DNA of 64,000 bases from Lethocerus indicus (taxonomy: Eukaryota > Arthropoda > Insecta > Hemiptera > Belostomatidae). The notes beneath the pieces were generated by a model. That model searched no databases. It saw only the letters and a list, made by a program, of their open reading frames with translations, and had not been told where the DNA came from. The position numbers were made by a program, and so were the translations under genes. The stretch covers positions 10,614,393-10,678,392 of the forward strand of contig JACDQD010000002.1 of NCBI GenBank assembly GCA_019843655.1. Reading direction: 5' to 3'. Positions 33,603 to 46,549 of the stretch are shown one piece after another (position 1 is the stretch's first letter; each line of letters begins with the position of its first letter).

Positions 33603-33605
<3 letters not shown>

Positions 33606-34151
33606 TTTTCATTTTGTTTCGCCTTATGTTTATGATTGTGTAGGGACTTCCATTAGGTGATAGGTTCTGCCACCTAGTTAATTACTGAGGTATAATTATA
33701 GATACGATAAATGAATATTACAAAAATGAAAAGAAACGTATTTTCCCTTTTTTGTATTTCAGATCAAAATAATTTCTTTCTTCAGTTGGCAGAAATGTGA
33801 GAACAGGAATTTATTTCGCAGTCTTGCTGCTGCCCCACAGCAATAAACTTCGCTAGTCCAGGGGTCAAGCACAATATCAAACGCAATTGGCATTACTCCA
33901 CTGACTCTGTCTTGAGGTATTTACATCCTTCATTTCCATACATAGACGTGTTTAACATATTATTATGATGACCTGTCTCTCAGCTCTTTTTCAGAATTTC
34001 AAATGAACGGTTGTCTTCTTTCGCTACCTGGGAATTCAAATCTGTGAGCCGTTAATCCCCCTAGTGCTTTCTTTATTCTCTTCTTGAGTATAAGTTTATA
34101 ATGCTTTTATTAGTACCTAGATATATATATCTAAGGGACTGAAATATACAA

Positions 34152-34152
<1 letters not shown>
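33603..34152. other. AT-rich gene-free stretch
   Basis: Lies between two AT arrays. No gene is seen. Confidence 0.6.

Positions 34153-34199
<47 letters not shown>
34153..34199. repeat. (TA)23 microsatellite
   Basis: A 47-bp pure TA array. Confidence 0.97.
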
Positions 34200-34202
<3 letters not shown>

Positions 34203-37140
34203 TTCAGTATTATACCTGAACCACGCAATAAATTATTATCAATTATCATTTATTAATGTAATCAGTTGTAATTCTTACAACTGTGTGGTTGGTAGTCTTT
34301 TGTAAATTCCTTCTTTGATGGTTGTAATACCATTCTAAACTATGTGATCTTGCCTTTTCATTTACTCAATGCCTTCTATATTAAATTAAACTCACCTACA
34401 TGACCTATTAGTAAAGTAGATAAACTTTATAGGGCTATTATATGAAAAAGTAATGGAGCTGTTTGAAATAATTAAACTTGTTCTAAATCATTATTTTCTA
34501 CTACCTGGGGAAAAAATCATTTAATTCAGGTGAAAACAACCTATTACCATTTTAAATAGTCTATTAACGAATTATGTTAATCAATGTGCAGCTTGAACAG
34601 TAACATATGCTTGGGAACACATTCCCAAGGATATACTGCATATAACGGCGGTATCTGACCGACGAGGTAGTGTTTTATAGCGCTGAAGATGAGACTGAAA
34701 ACAAGTAGGTTGCATAACGGTTACGCGTTTGGATAAGTCGGAATTATCCGATACCCGGAGAAATATAATCGAATAAGGGAATGGCAATTATCGGGTGAGG
34801 GGTTTCACAAGGCATAAGTTGTGGTGTGGCAGCCCCGGCCTCTGCTGTACGCATAATCATTACCGGCTATCGGTACAGATTGATTAGCATTTACGGTAAA
34901 AACGCCGACTGCAATGAGTCATATTCTAGAACGGGCCATTGAGCCACTAAAATGGCAGCGGAAAACTGACCGCTGGGGCTGGGGGATGTCCAGAACACCA
35001 CTCAACAATCATATTACGAAATATTCTGAGAAAGTTACTCGTTTAGACATATCAAACGCCTGGCTTTGGAAATAGCGTAGTATCTATTTATGCTAATCGC
35101 TTCAGCAAATACAAAGAAATATCGAAAATCTATTATGCCTCACAGCGTTGAGCGGTCCCTCATTTGAGGGGGACATAGGGTATGTCGCCCGCCACCGACT
35201 CGCTCCGGTCGTCAAAGTGGGGCATTCGATTGTGACTAAATTCTAATAATGCGAGAATATTTGCATTGTACAGTTAATTCGTTGCAGTAGACCGATCTCG
35301 GAATTGAAGATTGGATCGGAGCCCATTATTCCCAGACCCGGAATCGACAGCTTCCCGAGCGGGCACCGCATTTAGCGTCGGCTCGTAAATCAACGATCGG
35401 GGTTCTAGAAGTGTGAAAGGGCTGGCCTGCGGGGGGTGGCGGTCCATTATTGTATATGTGGGCGGCGTCACGCTGCCACCCCTTATGACCGCCCCCGCGG
35501 CTCCTCTGGCAATAGCGCTGCCCTATGCAAATCTCCGTACCCGGTCTCATTAAACGCCCATTCACCGCCGGTCCACTCCCTCCCCTTCGACTTTATGGAT
35601 GCGGGCCAATTTGTTTTGTTGTGCCTAATTGCTGTGTGACATCCTTATTAATTCGACGGACACTTCCCCCACTCCGTGTAGGAAGAAATCTCTGGGGGTT
35701 GTATAGTCACCCTCCCGATATTAGAATAACAGAATTATTCCCGTGGCATTTAATCTCTCTTATCCGGCAGACCAGGGGGACAGAACGGGGCTCTGAATGC
35801 TACTCAATAAACCATCAGACGTTTGCTGACATTTCTCTGAACAGATTTAAGTACCCGCGTGCTTTTTGGAACAACACTACTTCCACTCCCCGATTCGGTT
35901 CTATTCTAGACCGGTTTAGATTTTTCTTCACCGCCGGGAGCACTCCGTCAGTAATCCAGTAAAATATTCTGTTAAAACCGATAATATATCTATTGACGTA
36001 TATTTGTAGTGATAATACGAACTTCCCTCTTATTTTAAGAGCAAAGTCTGACGGCACAAATATAATAGCCGAATCCCGCTTTAAATTGAACACTATATCG
36101 ATAAAAGGCGACTGAGTTAAAACGATACAAATGAAATAGGTACAGTGTCAATACACAATCTCGAGTTTAGCTCGGATCGATTTCTGTACGGATTCTGGGT
36201 TGGAGCCGGAGCAAATGGTTTTTCGCTGTCGTCGGGCAGATAAATTTCGTGTAAGCGATACAGCAAGTGGGCGCATACTTCATTAGACCCGAGAGAGGGA
36301 CACCCGCCTCAAACCGAGACTACCCCAGGACCGGTTCGGGCCCCCTTCATGTAAATTAGGAACTGCCCAAGGAAATCTTTGTTCACCTCCACAAGAGTAT
36401 CGAAAAACACATGTAGAATACAATAAGATCCGACGATGATTTTTACTTTCTCATACCCGATTTATGGACCAAATATCATTATTACATTATTATGGTCTGT
36501 ATTCTTGACTTATTAAATTAAAAACAAATCTTACTTTACTTTCATGACTCTGCCACTGACCATTCGAGAGTTTCAGTTTCATTTCGAGTATTAAACGTAG
36601 TCAACATTGTATCGAACATTCCCACAAATACAGTAACCTTATTCTTATCCGATCTTTATAAAAGCGACAATAGAGAATATTAAAACTATTAAAAATACGT
36701 CAGGTGACAGATGAAAAATACTCAAAGTTAGTAAAAGGAAATAGGCGGTATTTTGATTGAACAGTGGAGGTGATTAATTTGGTCAAATTTTGTTGGGGCA
36801 ATAATGAAACAGGAAGTGCAGGGTATGCAGTGATTTTTAGAAAGAATAAACGCAGTGAGAAGACGAAGACCTGTATAGATTGATGTGTAACAGCAGAAAA
36901 TGAGACAGACGGTGGCAGAAGAACCTGGAAGCGCCTATTAATGCGTTGTAGTTTTATATACGATTTAAAATAACAGAATAATATAAGAATAAAGAAGAAT
37001 AGAAGGATGTAGCTCGTTATGAAGTTCGCAGGATTCTTGAAATGACAAGGTAGTGGAGAAGTGAGGGGCTAATTGTGGAGATCGACTTTTGTGGAGAGCG
37101 TCTCACACTGAGGAAAGCGTAATTGGTACAGTAGCCGGGT
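34200..37140. other. Gene-free stretch
   Basis: CTTGGGAA (34610-34617) pairs with TTCCCAAG (34622-34629) over CACA, an 8-bp perfect hairpin. GC-richer patches lie at 35160-35230 and 35330-35700. The 145-codon plus-strand frame at 35525-35962 lacks an ATG near an acceptable start, overlaps minus-strand frames, and has no family that I recognise. Confidence 0.5.
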
Positions 37141-37200
37141 GGGCCTCAGATGCGGCCCTCAGATAAGCTCGTCGGGCCCCCATCGGCCCCTCGTCGGTCC
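37141..37200 (+). repeat. Two interleaved pairs of 8-mers
   Basis: CCTCAGAT at 37144-37151 and 37157-37164; CTCGTCGG at 37068+100 (37168-37175) and 37190-37197. All four lie within 54 bp of GC-rich DNA, so local duplication is likely. Confidence 0.5.
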
Positions 37201-39080
37201 CAAAAATTCGAAGTCGCCCGTTTTTAAAGGTGGATTTATAGCCGGTTATGAGAGAGTTTTATAATTGGTCGGGGCCCCACCCCTAATAAGGCCGGTTTTT
37301 ACCCCGCCCGTCTTAAAAAAGGACCTGAGCTCGCCACCCTCTTTTTCTTTTACTATCGGCGTCTTGACCGATGTCGGAGACACGGAATCGAGATTTCCGA
37401 GTGGGGCGGGTCATGGATTGATGGCGGTAAATCGATCGGAATCGTTTCCTATCTGGTACTGGGGGCACCGAGGCGTCGTAAATTAACTGTTGGGTCGGCC
37501 AGTGTTGGCCCGATATTAATTGTCTCAATGAGAGAGTGAGAGAGGCAGAGGAGCCCACTGAAGACATCCTGCTTAACTGGAGGACCCACCACCGTGGGAA
37601 TGGAACCCGAGAAATTATACGTGGGATGACAAACAAAAAATAAAGCATGTGGGCTCCGATTTATAGGAGTGAATAAGAATAAGTACACCTTCAAATTGAT
37701 TTGTCGAACGCCAGGAACGAGCAAGCCTATTACAGCGTTTAATCCAGACTGGGACAGGATCGTTAAAGTTTTAATAGTGACAGTCATAATCTGTCGAGGA
37801 CAATACAACACTGGCATGTGTTGGTAATGGCACGGCAAAAATTGCTGCAGGGCATGGATTCGTCTAAATATTAGGTATCAAATGTATTGTAAGAAGGAAA
37901 ATAGGCGGGGATTGGAGGTATGTTTGAAGGGGGGACATTTGGGGGGCTGGAGGCAGGAGCCGGAGGAGCCATTGTCGTCTGCGGCCGGCGGTCCCGGTTC
38001 ATCCGGGTGGAAGACTCCGGGGTGAATAATGCCTGGAGGGGCTGCCGTCTAATGAAATGCAGGTCGGCGGCGAGATCGCGCATTTCGGTCCCCTTTTAAT
38101 TGCCTCGGCCCGACCGCATCATAAACCGATCGTCGGGAGGACGACACACACAATGCACAATGGGAAGTGGAGAAGAGGCCGGCCCGCAGTAATGAACCCA
38201 TAGTTGGGGGGCCACCGGAGTTTAAAATAAAAAAAGAGAAACAATTAAACAATTAAACTCGGCCGGCCGTCGGTGGACAAATACGGACGCCTCTTCATTA
38301 AGGGGCCGGCTTAGAATGTGAACAAAATCAAATTGAGCCGGCTTTATGAATAGAAATTACACAGCGAAGAGGCCTCTTGAAAGGCAAATGGCATCCCGAC
38401 CTACCCCAACAGTACAGACCGACCGTTCGGATCGACGGGCAACAATGGCAGATAAAGATTCAGTTTACCTCTGACTTTTCGTACCGGCAGTATTACTGTC
38501 TGTTTGCTCATATAAGTAAACTATAGAAACTTGAATGTGGAAGGTCGCTTCATTTTGGTAGCTCAGGTACCTCCACGGGACCCTATTACTAACAATTCTA
38601 CTAACTACTATGGTATGAGGCGAGGAGACTATACACCGTCCGAACGAACAAAAAGAAATCGTTACATACTTTATCATTTACTAATGTCATTTACAAGAAT
38701 TAAATAATTAGGAAAAGCTGCGTTCGAAGACCCATTAATATTAACAGGAAACACTGTTTCTGATAATATTTACGGAATGTGAATAAAAAATGACTACTAT
38801 CGATATGATTCCAGAGCGTACATTAAAAAGTGTTTCTCGACTCTTGAGATCACTGCCTTACGATGAATTACAAATGCACATTAAAATCTTAAAAGTAATA
38901 TAAATTATTGTTATACTGTTAATATGTTTTACAGCCCTCATGTTGTGGGTGAAATGATCACATTGTTATATAATGAATGAGTTTTTTTCTGAACATTTCA
39001 ACTATTCTCGGTGACTCTCACTCAACAGCCATCGAAGAAATATTTGCAAAGAATGCCCTGCGCTTTGAGAACATTCCTCT
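37201..39080. other. Gene-free stretch with GC-rich patches
   Basis: Conflicting frames on opposite strands at 37265-37838. Sox-type cores at 37969-37975, 38157-38163 and 38442-38448 make three in 480 bp. No gene is supported. Confidence 0.5.
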
Positions 39081-39088
39081 AACGAAAC

Positions 39089-39325
39089 GTGGAAGACACG
39101 AAGGCCGTATTCTGTTTTCCCAGGAATGATAGAGATGCAAATGAACCGGAGTGCATAATCGAACTGAGCTCAAATCGAGAACGATTGTTCAGGACAAGAA
39201 CCTGTCCTGAAGATACTGAAGAGCTGTCTTTATATACACTCTACGGTATAATTTCCATCATCGTTCTGCTTTGTATTAATGTGACCTTTATGCCGCATAT
39301 TTCAATGAAGACTGAAATGAAATAA
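39089..39325 (+). CDS. Candidate exon or small ORF with membrane segment
   Basis: Open from 39083 to a TAA at 39323-39325, with a GTG rather than an ATG at 39089, so it would have to be an exon. The product has an acidic, Cys-containing first two-thirds (CFPRNDRD, CPEDTEE) and one clear hydrophobic segment (LYGIISIIVLLCINVTFM, about residues 51-68), then a short basic tail. AATAAA follows at 39343-39348, 17 bases after the stop. A perfect 9-bp inverted repeat lies inside it at 39188-39211. No family is recognised. The window is AT-rich here, and hydrophobic stretches are common in chance AT-rich frames. Confidence 0.15.
   Translation: MEDTKAVFCFPRNDRDANEPECIIELSSNRERLFRTRTCPEDTEELSLYTLYGIISIIVLLCINVTFMPHISMKTEMK
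39188..39211. other. Perfect 9-bp hairpin
   Basis: TTCAGGACA (39188-39196) pairs with TGTCCTGAA (39203-39211) over AGAACC. It lies inside the candidate frame at 39089-39325. Confidence 0.6.
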
Positions 39326-39349
39326 TATATTAGTATTACACTAATAAAT

Positions 39350-41640
39350 TATTTATTTACGGTAGTTCCATATTACGCTAGGATTTGTGAGAATTTTTCA
39401 TAACATGAATGTTTTTTCGACTTTTAGTTTTGCATTACCATGTGCGATATTACGATTGCGTTATACATCAATGACGATAATATAATTTCCAAAACTTTAT
39501 TTCCTATCTAAAGTATCTGTGGCTATGTTAGCCTCATATCCTTATTTATAATTATGTACCCAATTTGAAGATGGACTTGTAAATATTTGAAACTTGCTTA
39601 GAACGAGAGAGTAAAGTTTAGTGTGCCCATCAAACGACGATCTTCAACCATTTCCGACTTAACTTCTTCGAGTCTATTAGACACGATCACATAAATAGAA
39701 TTTATAAAAGATACCATTAAATCCTTATAGTACTGACTATTGAATAGTAAAACTATTGGAGTATTGCGGTTGAGGTACGGCCTGGGAGGCATATGGTACC
39801 CGTTTAGTCGGGCACGGGCCCGAACGGAGTCTCGGGGCTTAGACAAGCGGTGGAATTCAATGAGTTACAGAAGTTGGTCTTACAAGAATTGACTCCTGGA
39901 CGCCCCACCTAGCATTTGGAGGAACGCTCCGAAGATTGTTTAAGGGCTATAAACAATTGAGTTAAAGCAAACAGTAGGAGGGACGTAGGCTCGAGACGGA
40001 AACCAAATTGAGGAGCTCGGTGACCGGCGGCCGGCAATACAAACCCACGCCTAACAATCTCCCAATCCACTCTGCCTTCCTTCCAGCCACTCTCCCTCCA
40101 TAAATCCGTTTGATCGACGTGGCCTCTATACCCAGTCAGATTTGATTACATATTCCCGAGTACCCCTCTTCACCGATACGAGGGACGCAGCTTATCCCGG
40201 GTTTTACGTCGTACGGACTACCCTAACGGCCAGGTTAAGTTAATTATAGACCAGAACAAATTGATTACTATCTGCCATTTGATTCGTCAGCATATAGTCT
40301 TGCATGATGTGAAATATAAATGGCTATACAGTGATTTTTTAAAATTCGCTGTTATAATCATTGTTTTAGGTACTGTGTTTAGGAACTTTCTTTCCTTCGT
40401 TTTTAAAGAAAGTTTTTTCTTTTTTTATCGTTTTCATTCATTTCTTATGAATTCCAGATTTCAATGCAAATACAATTTGTGAAATAATTTAATATAATCG
40501 TTTATTTAATACTCCATTTTGACTTAATACATATGTATGTAATCATCAATCTAATATAATTGCCGTGAGTGTGTTATACTGAATATATTGTTCAGATTTA
40601 TTTTTGTTCCACGTTTGTCGGTAAGCTGTATTATTGCATGCAAAGAGAGTGATTTCGAGTATTTGAGCTCACAAAGATAAGCAGAGATCCCCTCCAACAA
40701 CTGTTGTTCCCCGCTCTGCGCAAACTGCGGACATTAGATTCCCGACAGTCGCTCCAATATGAGGACATTTATCTTGTTTCGGGCGTTTGCCACTGACCAG
40801 TCACGAACGCGGAAACGGAAGTAAAATATGGACCCACGTCAACGGGAGAGGAGGGCGGCAGACCGGAAACCGTTCTAACCCCTTAAAATTGGATATCCGG
40901 CCCCGGGCAAATCTACAATGGGTTTTGCCGGTCCTCGCTCGTAAATCAGCGCGACTGTCGATGACCGGGATATTACACAGATGCCCGGAGAATTAGTCTA
41001 ATAGCGGAGGTGACTCATCCCTTAATACGAGCCGGCAGTAGCCTTCGGCTGACCAATGGCCAGTCTAACCTCCCCTACCCTATAATAATATCACGGATAT
41101 CACCCTCAGTCCTCTAAATTTCCACCCTACCCTACTGTTGTTTACTAAACAATATCGGGACAGTAGGGAAACACTCGAAGGGGGAGCCGTGAACAACCGA
41201 AGGAAGATTATTACGTCGGGAAACGCTATGCTGTAGATCATTCGAGAGTAGATAATCGTGGAATACAATCGTATCGGAACCATATAAATTAAAAATCATA
41301 TGACAAAATAAATTTGGCCCGTGTAAACACGCCAATCAACGCGTCAGAAGACGGCCGATATTCGGAACCCTAGCAGGACCTCACAGATATACAAATATTT
41401 AAAAACTGATACCATTATACTCTCGTAACGTTTGATTATTAAACTGACTAGACGATTATTTGAAAACAGATTCTGAAATTCGAGTGGACCGGGTTAGATA
41501 AAGGCGGGGAATGTGATCCGGTTTCGAAGGGATCGCGAGACGCGCGGTCAAGTAGGGGCGAAGGATAAACGGTTGGACGATTGGCTAAATGGGGAGAAGA
41601 GAAGAAATAAGAGAACCCCCGAGAGATGTAGGATGAGGAG
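39350..41640. other. Gene-free stretch
   Basis: AT-rich, with GC-rich patches at 39770-40060 and 40720-41060. No supported gene; Sox-type ACAATGG at 40915-40921. Confidence 0.5.
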
Positions 41641-41646
41641 GGAGGA

Positions 41647-41675
41647 GGGTGGGGGGCGGGGGTCGGGTAAGAGGG
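41647..41675 (+). other. G-quadruplex motif
   Basis: G runs at 41647-41649, 41651-41656, 41658-41662, 41665-41667 and 41673-41675 with loops of 1, 1, 2 and 5 bases. Confidence 0.7.
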
Positions 41676-41850
41676 CGGCCGGGTAGCCGGAGCCGGCCAC
41701 TATTAATTAGCCAGGGCAGAGCCGGCAGACGGACCCTGACAACCGGGACAGTTTTATGCCCGGGGGTTACAAAGTCGTGCGATCCCCAGATAATAATAAT
41801 TATACTCAATTCATTAAACAATTTACCCACGCTCCACGATTTGCATATCG

Positions 41851-41868
41851 TCCTCCTCCTCCTCCTCC
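41851..41868 (+). repeat. (TCC)6 trinucleotide array
   Basis: Six perfect TCC units. Confidence 0.9.
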
Positions 41869-42000
41869 CTTTATGTCCCAATAATTACAAGACCCGATCG
41901 GCAATTCCTCTGTGCTCGGCGGGACCACTGAACCGGTCTTAGTTTACGGTCCCTTCGTACCGAGTTTATAACAGTATTAAAGCCGCCCGAGAGGAGAACC

Positions 42001-42027
42001 GGAGAGGCGAAGGAGAAGGAGAAGGAG
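42001..42027 (+). repeat. GGAGAA-type purine repeat
   Basis: GGAGA/AGGAGA units, imperfect, with about 27 bp of nearly pure purine. Confidence 0.7.
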
Positions 42028-42360
42028 TAGGACAATATGAATTGTTACATTCCAATTAGAGTGGAAGCGCGGGGCGGGCTACTGCGGCGGGGATCCATCA
42101 AGGCCGCCGACCGAGCCCACTCCCGCCCAACCGGCGCTTTTCACTATGGCTGACTGGTTCTGGACGATTAATTGATGACCCTAAAGTTGTGTCTCGCACA
42201 CAACTGCCGGCGGCCACTTGACTTGGCTCGCGAAAGCTTAAACTTGGGCTTTACTGCCGGCCTCTAACAAAGTAGAGGGATTGCCTCACTGTTATGTCGA
42301 ATTATCACCGACCCCATCCCCCTTCGCCCCACCATGTCTATCGCTGTACTCTCATATCTT

Positions 42361-44050
42361 TAAATGGAAGATGGGACCGGAACGTGGAGGAATGGTGTAA
42401 TAATAATATCGAAACTTATTTTTAGTAAAACTGCAGCCGCAAAAATTAATGTTCCACAATATTCTCAGTGTTTTGTTATGATAAGAGAAAAGTTCAACAA
42501 CAGTTCAAAATATTCCTCTTATGAGAGTTTCGAATAACTTTATAAATCCTCGAATAGGTAAATTCAACTTTACACGGAAGAACAAATTTAATTTTCATAA
42601 TTCCTATATGATTTATCAAGACCCTTTCGGAACGTGTGAATTGATGGATATATTTCGGATCGAGATATACCATTTTATCTATGTTGAAGAACCATTACAT
42701 ATGCGGTGATGAAAGGAATATTCTTTTTTACATGACTAACTCATACACTGAAATTGGTTAGAGCTACAGGTGGGGGCAAAAGCGCAGCTGTCCGACTTAC
42801 AAATGGATGAGAATTACGCGTCTTGTTTTTTGACTAATGCCCTCTACGGTTCCTGAGATGCTCATTTATTTCTCAACTCGAAGTGGAAAGAACATTTGTA
42901 TACTTTAGTATATATGGAAAGCAGGCGCGTTACTTATGTAGCAGTTCTTTTTAAGTACCTATGCCATTATATATGAGGTAATAACTGGACACTGAGGCAT
43001 AAAAATAAGCCTTTGCATGGCAATGAGTGTGCTGCGGATCGCTGTTTGGTGCAGAACCATAAAAAAACTTGTTTTTGTAAAAGGTCGTATGACTTGAATG
43101 TATAAGGACGATGTTATCTTTAGATCCGTCACCCAGGCGGTGACCAATGGTCTACTTTATTTAGTACCTGACGCATTCTCGAGCATTTATCAGGTTTACA
43201 ACGTAACTAATGTTTAATAAGTAAAAGAATTAGTTTGTTTATTTTAATATTAGGGAAGTCATTTTGGGGGGGGGGCTTCCAGAGTTAAAAATCTTGCGAT
43301 CTTTGACCCCCACCCGTTTCTTTCGCCCTATACCAAATCAGCCTCGGCATCTCACTCTCAGTAGAATAACTCTCTGTCAATAACACAATACGGTATTTAC
43401 GTAGGATAACAACAGTTCAGTGACACTACTCACGAAACACATCTGACAGAATATACTACTGACGATGGCGAAAAGCCGAAACCGGTTCACCATAGCACCA
43501 ATAGGCCAGTGTAGGCTGAAGCTCGATTGATGATAAATTCAAATAGCTTTAAATAGCCAGTGTGATTTGTTATTTCCTGCCGGAGCGTTTGTTTTTGGTT
43601 AGACCGAGTTATCGCTTCAAGACGAAGTCAAAGTAGTCGGATGGTGTTAACTGGATGCCAGGTTTGTCTAATATTACCGTGAAATACTACTGGAGAAACG
43701 TCAGCATAAATATATTAGCTCATTACATGACGCAATTATATATTTAGACTATATTACTTGTATAAATTCTGAGATTATCTGCTATACGTAAACGGCTACT
43801 GGAAGTAATTTTCGCTGACGAAGAAATTGTTCACCTTTATATTCACCTCAGGTTGCCAATAAAATCACAACGATCGTTCAACAATAATCTTTTCATAATA
43901 GCGCATTAATTCCAGCGGTACAATTAAAATGCCTATTGGGAATAAAATACCACGGTTTTAAAGTTGTAGTATCCGAGTTTATCGCGGCGCGATATCTCTC
44001 CGGAATAATGGAAAACGTTAATGGCTCCAATGACAAACGGCCGGAGTTGG
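42361..44050. other. Gene-free stretch
   Basis: AT-rich. A G10 run lies at 43266-43275. No supported gene. Confidence 0.55.
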
Positions 44051-44052
44051 AG

Positions 44053-44077
44053 GGCCCGGCGGCCCGCTACCCGGGCC
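44053..44077. other. GC-rich 7-bp hairpin
   Basis: GGCCCGG (44053-44059) pairs with CCGGGCC (44071-44077) over an 11-nt loop. It lies in a small GC-rich patch. Confidence 0.5.
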
Positions 44078-45288
44078 GTTTTAATTGCCACCGAGGAATG
44101 TCTTTATCGCATTTAAAAAACAAAGAAGACAAAAATAAAGAACGCCGGCATTAATTGGGGTCCCCGGTTCTACGTCCCGACCTTTAGTACTTTCGCCCTG
44201 ATTCAGGAATACCCAAAAAAAAATTTTCGCATCGGGTTAAAAGTCTGAGAACGAGTTCCTACAGCAGAGCCGGTGTATATATACTCGGTAAATTGGACTA
44301 GAGTGTTTGGATGATTTGAGTGAAAACTATAACGATTAATACTGTCCCTGCATTATAATGCACATGCTTGTGTACCTAAAGATAAATATAATTTTTAATA
44401 TATGCAGCCTCTAATAACCAGTATAATATAAAAATGACTCCTAACATCAAACTCGAGCTAGTATTTTGATCGGTATTTGAATAGTATTAATATGTTTTAT
44501 ATTCGCAAGAAGAAAGTAAAAGGGATCTCCAGGTGGCTGTGTGCCGCATCCGTGTATCACAGAGAGATTGATTGTCACTTCACTTTAAATATTTATACAA
44601 AACTCTTCCGAAGAAATTTATTTTGAGCTAATCTTCCTTCATATTTATACTCTATACGAATTACAAGCATTTGTGTATTTCTACGCATTTTGGGTCGGAG
44701 AATCAATAAGAAGTTTTTAAAACTTAAGAATATCACAGATATCATAATATAAAATAATATATTACGAAATTCAAAAGAAATATGCAACTTATAATTCCAA
44801 CTTGCGGTAGATTTCATTGTCTGAATCAAATGGAAAAAGTAAAATAAATGATGATGTTCCGATGGCTTTGCTATAACCTCTCCGGTTTACAAAATAACGT
44901 TCTAAATATAATGTTCTCAATAATAAATTTTATTGCGGATAGCGTATAGCTGTCAAAAATTGAGTCGAATTGAACGGAAAGTTTATAAAATACATGAAAT
45001 GCCGACAGGAAATAAATACCAGGCCGGAGGTTTACACCTCAATCAGATACCTGGTCGCAATTCGATAGCGGAGATTGTCGCTCAATCGCCCGGTAAGAGA
45101 CGAAAGAATCCGTTCTCAGAAATAATAAAATCCACGGCATTCGCCTTATGACTCCGTACTGGCAATAAACCTCGAAACGTTATAATAAACACAACAAATA
45201 TCTTTCGGACGTATCTGATGAATTTTAACAGTCAATAAAGCGGGCCACTGGAAGTCATAACTCCAAGTAGCTTTCCTCCACACCAGCT

Positions 45289-45292
<4 letters not shown>
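44078..45292. other. AT-rich gene-free stretch with a nested hairpin
   Basis: ACCAGG (45018-45023) pairs with CCTGGT (45050-45055), enclosing GAGGT/ACCTC with the loop TTAC (45027-45040). No gene is supported. Confidence 0.5.

Positions 45293-45347
<55 letters not shown>
45293..45347. repeat. (TA)27 microsatellite
   Basis: A 55-bp TA array, the longest of the AT class here. Confidence 0.97.
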
Positions 45348-45350
<3 letters not shown>

Positions 45351-46510
45351 AGGCATCAATTATAGATTTGTACCTAAGTACTCATATTCTCGATAGAACT
45401 CACCTATTAAGACAGGGTCCTTAGATTCGGTACCATTTGATTTTACACGGAGTTTCTATCTCGGCACAGTCTTATGAGCCGGTTTGCAGAGTTAATATTA
45501 TCGGAAGTAATCCATGATTGATTGAATAATCGTGATCGCACAAATATTTTTGTATTAACGTGAAATGAAATAAATTTATGACCTAGCGTTTGTAAGCTAC
45601 TTTTATTTATTTATCCAGTATTTATAGAATTAAGTTTCTTTTAACATATATTTTATGATATAAGATTGATCCTTTAATTAGTTCATTTTAGTTTTAATGT
45701 TTGGCAGTTTAAGAGTTGCACTGTCATATTGTTATGCCTAATAAACGCGACTTAAAATCTGTTTATTATCGGTTTAAGTATCCGAAAACTATAAAAAATG
45801 CTCCGTTCAGAACATTCAGAAGGATCGTCCCTCGGTCCGGGAGTGGACGGATCTAACACTTTAGATCTGTCGGGGAACTCATTCTCAGAGCCGTTTAGGG
45901 CATAGGAGGAACTCGAGATAAAGGGAAAAAATAAAGCGATAATGATCTGGCTCAAAAGTGAAACGCCAGAAATGCCTGGGCCGTGAATTATGTGGGACGA
46001 CCGGAGGAGGAAGCGGAGGCGGCATTCCCACAAAAGGTTTCAGGGGACCGTCGGCCAATCTCCGAGATGGCATTTTGTTATCAATTTAGATAACAATTTT
46101 AAACTGTTTCAGATCATGAACATCGGAGAGGAATGTCTTTTGGCACCGCCTTGTTGGACTTGTATCACCGGTTTTGGGACATGGTCTTTTCTTTTGTGAT
46201 TTCCAGCCCATCCTCATAATGGGATATTACGTGTAATCATTTGAAAAAGTTTACTGCCGGAGGAATGCCACCAATTTCATTTCCAACAACTGCTATAATG
46301 ATTAGTTCCTTTGAGGAAAATGTTGACCATTCGAAGTGGCTACTTCTCCTTTCGTATGGAGTTTTAACTGAATGACCGTAAATAAGAACCAACGTAAAAT
46401 TATCTTCTGACATAGCTCGATACTTGGAACAAAAATCCACCCGATGATGAGTAATAATATCCGATTTGTTCATAATTTTCGTCGTTAAAAGCAAGACTAA
46501 TTGAGCTGAT
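45348..46510. other. Gene-free stretch
   Basis: AT-rich, with a GC-richer patch at 45830-46070. TGATTGATTG, a Hox-Exd-type word, lies near 45515. The frames at 45752-46073 overlap on the same strand and conflict. Confidence 0.5.
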
Positions 46511-46513
46511 AGA

Positions 46514-46549
46514 GGAGCCGAGGTGGAGCGATGTGGAGCGGTCCGGAGC
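46514..46549 (+). repeat. Four phased GGAGC words
   Basis: GGAGC at 46514-46518, 46524-46528, 46534-46538 and 46545-46549, spaced 10, 10 and 11 bp, close to one helical turn. Confidence 0.6.

Larger units (their letters stand above)
41641..42360. other. GC-rich stretch with G-quadruplex and triplet repeats
   Basis: Holds the G-quadruplex motif (41647-41675), the (TCC)6 array, a GGAGAA-type purine repeat and a TTAATTGATG Hox/Pbx-like word near 42169. Frames on both strands at 41585-41942 conflict. Confidence 0.5.

Noticed and set aside
35525..35962. 145-codon plus-strand frame
   Set aside because: Pro/Arg/Thr-biased, no recognisable domain, overlaps frames on the other strand; the GC-rich part explains the lack of stops.
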